In this document: piece after piece, positions 55,217 through 64,000 of the stretch
Layout: the number at the start of each line of letters is the position of its first letter
How positions within the stretch are numbered: position 1 is the stretch's first letter
Assembly (NCBI GenBank): GCA_023974075.1
Contig: CM043792.1
Coordinates: forward strand, 23,627,514 to 23,691,513
DNA from: Chaenocephalus aceratus
Taxonomy: Eukaryota; Chordata; Actinopteri; Perciformes; Channichthyidae
Direction: 5' to 3'
DNA length: 64,000 nucleotides
Program-made: the position numbers and the translations under genes
Notes under the pieces: generated by a model
The model's database searches: none
Seen by the model: the letters and a program-made list of their open reading frames with translations, nothing else
Told to the model about the DNA's origin: nothing

Positions 55217-57013
55217 TTATGGAGGGGCGAAGGCCACTGCGGGCGAACTCAGGGGGCCGAGCATGAGGGCGAGCAACGCGGCCGGAAAAGTCAGGGGGCC
55301 GAGCATGAGGGCGAGGGCCGCGGCCGGGAAAGTCAGGGGGCCGGGCTCGAGGGCGAAGGCCGTGGCCCTCCGGGGGCCGGGCAGGAAGGCGCCGACGGGA
55401 CAACGCCGGAGGCCGGGCAGAACCCGGTGTCGGCCGGACAGGAACCGGCGCCGGTGGGACAGGCCTCGGCAGGATCCCCCACGGAAGAGGACCAGGAGTT
55501 GGCAGGACCCCCGGCAGGAGGGCAGTCGGCGGGACCCCCAACGGGAGAGAACACCGGATTGGCTGGACCCCCGGCAGGAGAGCAGTTGGCGGGACCTCCA
55601 ACAGGACAGGACACAGGGTTGGCAGGACCCCCGGCAGAAGCGCAGTCGGCGGGACCCCAACGGGAGAGAACACCGGATTGGCTGGACCCCCGGCAGGAGA
55701 GCAGTTGGCGGGACCTCCAACAGGACAGGACACAGGGTTGGCAGGACCCCCGGCAGAAGCGCAGTCGGCGGGACCCCCAACGGGACAGGACATAGGGTTG
55801 GCAGGACCCCCGGCAGGAGAGTAGTCGGCGGGACCTCCAACGGGACTGGACATAGGGTTGGCAGGACCCCCGGCAGGAGAGTAGTCGGCGGGACCCCCAA
55901 CGGGACAGGACATAGGGTTGGCAGGACCCCCGGCAGGAGAGTAGTCGGCGGGACCCCCAACGGGACAAGACATGGAGTTGGCAGGACCCCCAGCGGAACC
56001 TCCAACGGCACTTCAGTAGGAACTTGAATTGGGACTTGAGTAGGAACTTGAGTTGGGACTGGAGAGGGAACTCGACAGGGGACTCGAGAGGGGCTCGAGA
56101 GGGAACTGGAGAGGGGGCTCGAGAGGGAACTGGAGAGGGGACTTGAGAAGAAACTTGAGATGGGACTAGAGTTGGGATTTGAGAAGTGACTAGGAGGGAC
56201 TAGAGGAGGGACTTGAGAAGGGACTAGAGTTGGTACCTGAGAAGTGACTAGAGAAGTGACTAGAGGTGTGACTGGAGAAGGGACTAGAGAAGGGACTAGA
56301 GAAGTGACCTGAGGAGGGACTAGGGAAGTGACTAGAGAAGGGACTAGAGGGGGAACTCGAGAAGACACTAGAGAAGGGACAAGAGATGGGACTATGGCAG
56401 CTGGGGCAAGAGCTGGGTCTGGAACCATGGCTGCGGGGGCCAGAATTGAAGCCAGAATCATGGCTGTAAGGTCCGGTTCTGGAGCCGGAAACATGGCTGT
56501 AAGGTCCAGCTCTGGAACCGAATACATGGCTGCCGGGACCGGTTCTGGAGCAAGGACCATGGCTGCTGGGGGCTGAACTGGTTCTGGAACCATGGCCCTT
56601 TGAGCTCGTGCTGCTAACCTGGCCTTGCGACTCCTTCCTTTAGGAGCCGTTTGGAGGCTCTGTGGACCTCCAAAAGCCAGACGAGTACCAGCGAATGGCT
56701 CCAGGACTGTAGCAAACACTGGGGCAGAAGCCAGGGTTGACTCCAAACGGACCACACCGATGCGTGTGGTGTCATAACGGGAGTTGGGAGGCCTGGGGCT
56801 GTCAGGCAGGGGGTAACACACCATGAGGAAATCCAAAATCCCGCCCGGCAAGAATCTCACCAAGCCTGGTTTCTCCATAGTTATCTGGCGCGCCGCTGCC
56901 AGAGCAGCCTCTCGCTGCTGATCCCCGGACGCTCCCATCCATTGATCAGAGCAGGTAGCCAAAGAAAAAGTAAAATGCAACAATTCCTGCTCAAAAGGAT
57001 CTGCTGGGCCCAT
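55217..57013 (-). CDS. Repetitive ORF inside the LTR-type element (598 codons)
   Basis: The ORF starts 18 bp after the LTR-like end with MGPADPFEQELLHF. The first 150 residues or so look non-repetitive (DFLMVCYPLPDSPRPP, LEPFAGTRLAFGG). It then turns into Pro/Ala-rich MVPEP and VPSLV repeats and finally into a 20-residue repeat (GVPPTTLLPGVLPTLCP) written by the minisatellite. The position suits a gag-like protein, but no zinc knuckle or known capsid motif is seen. A one-base loss near 55657 shifts the frame in the last part. It may be expressed as part of the element or be a relic. Confidence 0.4.
   Translation of the reverse strand: MGPADPFEQELLHFTFSLATCSDQWMGASGDQQREAALAAARQITMEKPGLVRFLPGGILDFLMVCYPLPDSPRPPNSRYDTTRIGVVRLESTLASAPVFATVLEPFAGTRLAFGGPQSLQTAPKGRSRKARLAARAQRAMVPEPVQPPAAMVLAPEPVPAAMYSVPELDLTAMFPAPEPDLTAMILASILAPAAMVPDPALAPAAIVPSLVPSLVSSRVPPLVPSLVTSLVPPQVTSLVPSLVPSPVTPLVTSLVTSQVPTLVPSQVPPLVPPSHFSNPNSSPISSFFSSPLSSSLSSPLSSSLSSPSRVPCRVPSPVPTQVPTQVPIQVPTEVPLEVPLGVLPTPCLVPLGVPPTTLLPGVLPTLCPVPLGVPPTTLLPGVLPTLCPVPLEVPPTTLLPGVLPTLCPVPLGVPPTALLPGVLPTLCPVLLEVPPTALLPGVQPIRCSLPLGSRRLRFCRGSCQPCVLSCWRSRQLLSCRGSSQSGVLSRWGSRRLPSCRGSCQLLVLFRGGSCRGLSHRRRFLSGRHRVLPGLRRCPVGAFLPGPRRATAFALEPGPLTFPAAALALMLGPLTFPAALLALMLGPLSSPAVAFAPP
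55480..56000. repeat. 60-bp GC-rich minisatellite
   Basis: About eight to nine units of 60 bp, each like 'ggcaggacccccggcaggag' followed by 'gtcggcgggaccccc' and 'acgggacaggacatagggtt'. Because 60 is a multiple of three, several frames stay open on both strands. Units in the left part alternate in a two-unit (about 120 bp) pattern, while the last three units are nearly identical. Confidence 0.95.
56020..56360. repeat. Degenerate GGGACTNGAGA minisatellite
   Basis: Short units of 10-15 bp such as 'gagaagggactaga' and 'gaggggactcgag' are tandemly repeated. On the minus strand they read as VPSLV/VPSPV repeats of the element's ORF. Confidence 0.85.
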
Positions 57014-57831
57014 ATTTGGCGAGTTCCTTCTGTCAGGGTTGAGTGAGGCAAGCAGGACCCAAATGCAGATGAACAGAAAAAATACCTTTATTTCAAGGCT
57101 ACTGGAACAAACTTCGACAAAACAGTACTCTCACCCCGTGAACAACGTCCAAATACGACAAGGAACTCACAAAGACTAACAGAAAACACAGAACCTAAAT
57201 ACACCCAGGACTAATCAAACAAACAAGAGACAGGTGAGGAGGGAGGAGCAAAACACCCAAAACAAGACATACAAAACGTGACATAACACAATAATCGTAA
57301 CACATTGTTAGTGAGATTTCATTGGATTTATTTTGACAGACACCTGTTGATTTTTAAGGCAACATGCTTAAATGGGATTCAGTCGAATGAACAGTTTCTA
57401 TTTTGAGCATTTTTCTTTGGATTGTGTGAGAGACTTTAGCAAAATAAATAAATAAAAAGCTGTTCCTGAAGGAAAAAACAAACAGTATATTCTTTCAATA
57501 AGTAAAGAATGGAGAAGAAATAGAGAAAGTAGAATTAAGTCAGAACTATGAATGAAAATATTAGTATCATTCAAATGTATGTAAATGTATGTATGTAAAG
57601 CGTGTGGAAAGATACAAATAAAACAACACAATTACTTAAGTTTAAACATGAAGGACAATAGAGTTGTAGTATAGTAATACTTGACATTTAGTAATGCTCT
57701 TTCAGTTTGATGCAGTGGAGGGCAGTGTGGGTCTCTCACTCTGACAGAAGAAGGCGGTCTGAAGTGTTTACCTTGTTCATCATGTGTTGCCTTAGCCTTA
57801 TAGTTCACAAAATATCAGATAGAGCAATCTG

Positions 57832-57923
<92 letters not shown>
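57832..57923. repeat. (CA)n microsatellite
   Basis: About 90 bp of uninterrupted CA repeat. Confidence 0.97.
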
Positions 57924-57924
<1 letters not shown>

Positions 57925-57994
57925 GTAAAAATCTCAGCATCCCACGTTGTCATCTAAATCCTCCCCTCCGACGGCTGCGTTAAAGGCATCAGTC

Positions 57995-58008
57995 GCTGCC
58001 ATGGCAAC
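57995..58008. promoter_or_regulatory. Candidate RFX-type X-box
   Basis: 'gctgccatggcaac' differs by one base from the palindromic X-box GTTGCCATGGCAAC bound by RFX factors. It sits in GC-richer DNA (ctggcggcaaacaacgcc) than its surroundings. A regulatory role is inferred from the motif alone. Confidence 0.35.
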
Positions 58009-58154
58009 GCTGGCGGCAAACAACGCCAAAGCAACTCCAACATGCCTGCAAACACGCTAATGAGGCAAACACTCTCACACACCCATGTGCAAATAAACAA
58101 ACATGCATTAACACAGGGAGCGAATGACTGGTATTGTGAGTGTATGAGCAAGGA

Positions 58155-58156
<2 letters not shown>

Positions 58157-58236
<80 letters not shown>
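58157..58236. repeat. (CA)n microsatellite
   Basis: About 80 bp of CA repeat with one 'cacc' phase break. Confidence 0.97.
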
Positions 58237-58238
<2 letters not shown>

Positions 58239-59072
58239 ACAACATCATCATCAGCAGTGATTAAGGACCATCTCGGGTGTCTGTTGTTGCTTAGATACAA
58301 CGAGAGCTGCTTTCTGGATCCTCCCCATCCATAGGAGGTAGTTACCAATACAATTACACTGTGCATGTGTTTTATCTTTGTCACTAGTTAAGAAAACAAG
58401 CATGCTATAAACAGAAACAAGCAGTCTTGTATCCTGTGTCTGATAACTCAAAAACAGAACTGCTGTTTACATCAAGCAAGCATGCATCTTAGGAAAAGCA
58501 AAACTTCCAGCATGCACTGCTGCTGTCATGCAACTGTTGTGGGGCATAGGAGAAGGAAATGTTATGCTTTTTAACAAAAATCACAAGTGCACTGGTGCAG
58601 ATAAGACTTTTAGAGCCTTGGTCCTTTGTTGTTTTGAGATAATAAATGACAAATTATAAGTCTTCTCTTAAATGCATATTCATTGTCTTATACCTCATAT
58701 AACTTCTCTAAAGTGATGTTTATCTCTGAAGGGTTATTTCCTAGCACCGAATGCTACAATAAAAACTAGAGAAAGCACGTCTGTTCTTTGATACCACACC
58801 AAAAAGATGAAACACACACATACTAACAGTATCTTCTGTATCTCTGCTGAATAAAACAAATGTGCTGCAAGAGAAAATTACATATATTTTGAATGCCATG
58901 GTGGGTGCGTGCAGGGGCTGCACTGGGCCAAAAGAGTAATCTCCCAAAAAAGGCTTTGAAATTCAAATGCGTTGTTGCATAACAATGCCATGTGCAACCA
59001 ATGGATGCCAGATAATCTGAGGGGGAAAAGCTGCTGCACGGCCATCAGGAGCTGGATCCCCGCAGAGCACTG

Positions 59073-59073
59073 T

Positions 59074-59160
<87 letters not shown>
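59073..59160. repeat. (CA)n / (CGCA)n microsatellite
   Basis: A CA array with an inner block of CGCA tetranucleotides, the same composite type as the array at 12046-12108. Confidence 0.95.
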
Positions 59161-60069
59161 CAACATGCAGGAAATTACCATATGTTTTGTATTTGTGGTG
59201 TTGGTCTTTTTAAGGTGCAATTTTTTAAGGAGTTCAACACTCGTTCAACAGGACTTTGGTCCTCAATAAAGGAGACATGCTTAATTAGAAAGTAATGCTT
59301 TAGGTTTGTGTAATGTTCCCCTTAAAATAAAATGAATTGAGCACTTACAGTGAACCTTCTATAAGCAATAAACAGCCAAAACGCCAATCAAGTAAAAAAT
59401 TATTTCTCAAGCTCAGATGTATACTCGGTATACTCATATAATAAATGTACACTTTATGAATTATAAAAAAAATGTAATAATTATAATAATAATAATTTAT
59501 TTAATTATAATAATAATAATACATTAAATTACTAAGCACTTTTAAATACATTTATGAAAAATACAAGATACCATAAAATAATAATACAAATAAATCATGT
59601 TATTTTTGAGTATTTTACAAATGTCTTTGTCTCCAACGGACGTTCCATAACCGTGAATCAACACATTGAAATATAAATATATGCATTAAAATGATAAATA
59701 TAAACAATACATATATGATATATATAAATGACATACAGTATGATTGTAACTGCTTCATCTAACATTTAAATAAACTCTCAAACGCATTTGTGTCAACCAA
59801 GTCCTATGACCCAATTAGATACAGACACACATACAGAATTTGCCACATTTGTCAAAAGCCTCATGATAAAGAAGCGTAACATTAGATATTAAGTGCGTAT
59901 TTGTTCTACAAGCCTGAAGGTACTATCATTTGTTGTCAGTTGGGGGGGACGGGACATTTTTGTTCTTGTTCAACTGTGCTTCAAACCTGAGGCGAACATG
60001 TCAGGAGCAGAAAATCTCACCCTGAGTAAACGCTGTGTGCTCACTTTATGCCGATCCTCATATGCCCCT

Positions 60070-60127
60070 ATGTGTGTGTGTGTGTGTGGTGTGTTGTGGT
60101 GTGTGTGTGTGTGTGTGTGTGTGTGTA
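60070..60127. repeat. (GT)n microsatellite
   Basis: A short GT array with several 'ggt' and 'ttg' breaks. Confidence 0.93.
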
Positions 60128-60344
60128 GGCAGGGACAATTGCATGTTTTCTTTTCATTAAACCTCAAGAATAAACCTCTGCTCATGGCCACAGGTTGTTT
60201 ATGTCACTTCTGCTCCAAGACACGTTGGTCATGAAGAGTAGTAAGAGAAGGATGGAGGAGGTAATTAGTGAAAAAAAAAAAGAAAAAAGCAACAAACAAG
60301 GTAGAGCCTAAGAGACAAGAGGAGCAGAAGAAGAAGAAGACTAG

Positions 60345-61290
60345 GGCTGAAGTCGAATAGTCCATTTAGCTTAGGAACCTTCCTAAGGAGTGAAATGACC
60401 CGGAAGTCCCTCAGTGGCATTTCTGCCGTTCGAATTCTCTAAATGAAAGGAAAGGAGGGTTCAAACTTCCTTTATAACCTCCTTTAGCTTAGGAACCACT
60501 GGACCTCCCTTGACGAAAGAGAGGAGAAAATGCTGCCCCACAATGCCTTGCAGCCGTGGCATTTGCCATCACACAACAGTCGTCGGAAACAACCGATTAT
60601 GACCGAGAGAAATTATATCATGAAAGTTACGGTGCTTATTAAGCATTTTAAAACATAGGTGGTAAGTTGCCAAAGTGCGTGTTCTGAACGTTCATCAGTA
60701 TTATAATCAAAAAGGAAATATGAACGTTAGTTTTTACTGAAATGATCAAATAAAGTCAACATTTCACAGTCTTTACTGAGCTGTGTGGAGTTTGTTCATT
60801 TTAAAAGATGTTTGAATGGGATATACACAGTGATAGATGTTAAGGACTACGTTTATATAAATACATTTATATTTTCATTACAATCATACGTATTGGGATC
60901 ATTTGTATTAATGGGACCGGAGGAAGAGGGTGACGAGCATAAGTTTCACTTTTTCTTTTTTATTTCAATTCCAACTTTGGTCATAAAGAATATGTTTCTC
61001 TGTGTCCACGTTCATAAAGCAAAGCAGCAGCATCAGAGCACGGAGCAGAGTCTCTAGATGAGTTCACAGTAGTCCCTCGTTTATTAAACATCCATGTTGT
61101 AGTCCGCTGTATAGAAAACTGTAGTTCCATAGTTTCCCCACAGCAGCAGACGCACATCTATGACCTCCGCTGGCGCATTATAAAACGTCGGATAGCGAAA
61201 GTCCTTTTGAATTCTCCTATCCACTATCCCTTAACCCCATGACGTTTCCTCAGTGGTCAAGGAATAGACGATCGGGTTAGACGTTAGGAG
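60345..61290. mobile_element. Probable non-autonomous DNA element with imperfect inverted ends
   Basis: The left side has 'gggctgaagtcgaatagtcc', 'cttaggaaccttcctaagg', 'gaattctctaaatgaaagg'. The right side carries related text in reverse orientation: 'cctttt'/'gaattctcctatcc' and 'ggaatagacgatcgggtt'. The pairing is imperfect and the ends are approximate. I see no transposase. Confidence 0.4.
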
Positions 61291-61538
61291 CTGATTTTTT
61301 GGATTATCCGACCGCAACCCATAGCCAGAAGGGTAAGACAAGTCCACTCAACTGAGAAACGTTTTCAGCTGGTAGGAAAAGCGAGGAAGACAGAGCAAGG
61401 CCAAACTGTAGATGTCTTACTTGGGGGAAAAGGGAGGAGGCAAGGAGCTCAGTAGGTATGGAGGACAAATAGACTGTATGACAAGAGGGGGAAGACATAG
61501 GCCTCGAGGGAACAGGTAGGAGATGATAAGAAGAAATG

Positions 61539-61686
61539 TCAATATAGAGAGAGAGAGAGAGAGCGAGAGAGAGCGAGAGAAGAGAGAGAGAGAGAGAGGA
61601 GAGAGAGGAGAGAGAGCGGAGGCGGAGAGAGGAGAGGGGAGAGGGAGGAGAGAGAGGAGAGAGAGAGAGAGGGAGAGAGAGAGAGG

Positions 61687-61746
<60 letters not shown>
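61539..61746. repeat. (GA)n low-complexity tract
   Basis: About 200 bp of GAGA with GGA and CGA interruptions. Ser-Leu and Glu-Arg open frames over it are artefacts. Confidence 0.96.
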
Positions 61747-61747
<1 letters not shown>

Positions 61748-61749
61748 TG

Positions 61750-63096
61750 GAGATACGTCTGTTTTCTTGGCTGGAAACATTTAATCAAGTTCACATCTGG
61801 GCGGTGAACCACACAGGCAGCCACTTGTCTGTGGGAGCCGGGGGGCGAGGGAACGAGCTGAGGCTGCACTGTTCAGACCGCTGCCATTAGAGAGGAGGAG
61901 AAAACTCCAAACAAAACACTCCAGAACATACATTTCCTCTGCCGTGTCTCCATTGTTCTCAGTATGGATCTCTATCTTCTTCTTTCTGTCAGCTACAGTT
62001 CATGCTATGTCTCAAGTGGTCGTTCGTTATAAAAATCAATACACTACTATCCCATTATTTAACTGCAACCATACAAATGTACTTCACATATCTTTTTCTT
62101 TAAAGGATACAAGGACAGATGGTATACTTCAACCTCCTCTCTCTATTTGCAATAAAGACCTTGAAGCTTAAAGCTGGACAAGTACAACAATAAAAATCAG
62201 AATATCTCAAATTATTGTGAAATGTGTAACTCGTATAACACCCACAGGTGGCAAACATTTTAATCAAAGCTGTTTTCACAATTAGTAAGTGGGCATTATA
62301 TAAAGATGTATCAATGAGTTTGCCAACCCCTAATCATTTACAGTATTTTTGAAAACTATTTATCTTATAAGATTATAAGATGCCCTAATGATGCTGGTTC
62401 AGGCTTGCCAAATATTCGTTTTCTGTCATACATTGAGTGAGTTTTGGACTTTTTGCAAAAGAGAACAAGCAGATTAAGGATGTCACATTTGGCATTGGAT
62501 TAAAGTGCCAAAAATAATCAACAGATGAATTGGTGTTGGCGCTGCTTGATGAATGGAAAGTAGACACAGACGTCAAACACTGAGATTTGTATTTAAAACA
62601 TCAGACACCACATATGCCAATAGCAGGTGCTGCAGAGCATCGTTCCTTGAAGTTGACACAGTGTGAAGCAACACTTTCATGAACACAGGACACCAGTGGG
62701 TGTTTTGACGTGTGAACCATAGACTGTATATGGTGTGAACGCATGAAAATCCAGGGAAATACCAGAGCGCACATCAATCTAACAACGTAGCAATCCTCGT
62801 TGTTTTTTTTTGCTGAGGCTGGTCACCACATAACAAATAGGATGTATATCAGGCACTGCTAAACAATAAAAAGCTGGATAACATAATGAAATATATTAAA
62901 ACTGAAAAACAGAGCGAGCAAATGCCCTAAGCTGACTGTGACTATAGCTTCCTTTCATTCTCTAAATACACAAACACATTTTTATGAAACAATATATATA
63001 GCTCTAGCTGGAGGTTGTATCCTCACTGAGTAAAAAATACTTTTGGCACTATTGGCCTCAGCCCTTATCTTTCCTGACCTCCACTGTCTGGCCATG
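61750..63096. other. Non-coding, no recognisable feature
   Basis: I see no exon, repeat family or RNA gene here. Short open frames have no recognisable domain. Confidence 0.5.
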
Positions 63097-63104
63097 TTTG
63101 TGTG

Positions 63105-63110
63105 TTTGTG

Positions 63111-63181
<71 letters not shown>
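63105..63181. repeat. (GT)n microsatellite
   Basis: About 75 bp of GT repeat, almost without interruption. Confidence 0.97.
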
Positions 63182-63184
<3 letters not shown>

Positions 63185-63736
63185 GTGACCCAGCCGTCAG
63201 TTCTCTCCCTGCCAAAGGGGATTTAGCACCTGAGAGTTGTCCACTCCAGGTGCTGCTCTTGACTGACAGGATAATTTGGAGGTGTTGAAAATACACACAC
63301 ATGGGACACACAGGTTACAAAGGCAGTCATGACTTTAGCATTTTTTTATGCTGACACAGATGATGTAATTTTTTTTCTCATGATGTAACAGTTTTAGATT
63401 GAAAATACTTATTTTCTGTTGTTGCAGGTAAAACCTCCAACAATAACTCAATGCCTAATCATTAGTGCGCAGGAGTCCTTGTCCGTTTTCTTTCATTAAA
63501 AGTAGCTTACTGCATTTTGCTTTGAAAAGTGGGACCTTTACAGCATGCACATTACATTTCTGCTGGGTACCAGAACATTTCAACAGGGACCATGCATACA
63601 AACACATTCATCTCAGAAAAGAGAAGAGATGATTTATGCGAGATTTTAGCTAATAGATCATTTCTATCTGCAGTCATAACTTGTATCACACAGCGATGCA
63701 GGTATATTTGTTATCGTGTGAGTCTGTGTGTGTCAT

Positions 63737-64000
63737 CCAGGGGCGCCGCCAGGGATTTTGGGCCCCATGAAAATATATCACATTGGGCCCCACCACCAGG
63801 CACAGGCCACGCCAACCAAGCAAAATTGCTGTAACCACACCTCCAGAACCCAACCGACTCATTTATGCTTTAAATAACTCTACCTGTACAGGCTTGCATC
63901 TATCTTGTAGTCCAATACTAACTGCACAATATTTATTGACACTGAGCGGTGAACATATAACACTGTGCAGACGTGCAACATTCTGCTGCAGTATAATTCA
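63737..64000. mobile_element. Start of a probable hAT-like non-autonomous element, cut by window edge
   Basis: It begins 'ccaggggcgccgccaggga' followed by 'ttttgggccccatgaaaat'. This resembles the CAGGGGCGCC ends of common fish hAT-like repeats. The other end lies beyond the window or is absent. Confidence 0.45.

Larger units (their letters stand above)
55042..57283 (-). mobile_element. Non-autonomous LTR-type retroelement with partial second LTR
   Basis: On the minus strand, 57283-57031 has the marks of an LTR. It begins TGTCACG and ends CCCTGACA, with a possible TATTTAG promoter box and an AATAAA at 57093-57088. An internal region with a long ORF follows. The last 52 bp of the LTR (starting gtcagggttgagtgaggcaa on the plus strand) occur again at 55042-55094, so the distal LTR is mostly deleted. 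No reverse transcriptase, integrase or protease is visible. It lies upstream of the prkca exons seen here, in intron or intergenic DNA. Confidence 0.65.

Noticed and set aside
55049..56027. Plus-strand and alternative-frame ORFs of 211 to 312 codons over the minisatellite
   Set aside because: The 60-bp GC-rich unit keeps several frames open on both strands. Only the minus-strand frame with a unique N-terminus near 57013 has any support.
61304..61869. Ser/Leu-rich frames of 150 codons or more
   Set aside because: They are produced by the GA repeat tract.

Overview
This is vertebrate nuclear DNA, almost certainly from a ray-finned (teleost) fish. Genes are split into short exons with GT..AG introns. 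Long CA/GT microsatellites are common. The interspersed repeats are of types familiar in teleosts: TTAA-flanked MITEs, a 5'-truncated LINE with 'ccat' tail repeats, and repeats containing 'atagcgctttat'. No bacterial, phage or CRISPR feature is present.

Four protein genes can be supported. (1) Bases 7.5-19.2 kb, plus strand: exons 2-13 of a cytohesin-3 (cyth3) gene, an ARF guanine-nucleotide exchange factor with coiled coil, Sec7 and PH domains. Exon 1 was not found. Three exons carry small indels against the family reading frame. (2) Bases 23.6-26.7 kb, minus strand: the complete five-exon coding region of cacng5, a type II TARP / calcium-channel gamma subunit of about 276 aa. (3) Bases 30.4-32.3 kb, plus strand: a two-exon gene for a protein of about 420 aa with roughly ten AT-hook-like motifs and an acidic tail. 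I could not assign it to a named family. (4) Bases 37.1-52.8 kb, minus strand: the 3' twelve exons of prkca (conventional protein kinase C alpha), from the C2 domain through the kinase domain to the stop codon. An extra 30-nt exon candidate lies in the hinge. The pseudosubstrate and C1 exons were not found and should lie beyond the right edge.

The prkca-cacng5 linkage matches human 17q24. The AT-hook gene sits between these two and has no counterpart that I know of at the human locus. Human CYTH3 is on another chromosome, so its position here reflects a different lineage arrangement.

The rest is intron and intergenic DNA rich in repeats. It includes at least four TTAA-type MITEs, a 755-bp inverted-repeat element starting 22 bp after the AT-hook stop codon, and a LINE fragment with a clear 13-bp target duplication (38.5-39.4 kb). 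A non-autonomous LTR-type element (55.0-57.3 kb) has an internal ORF that runs into a 60-bp GC-rich minisatellite. There are also more than a dozen CA/GT or GA arrays. The first 7.5 kb and the last 6.7 kb contain no recognisable coding exon.
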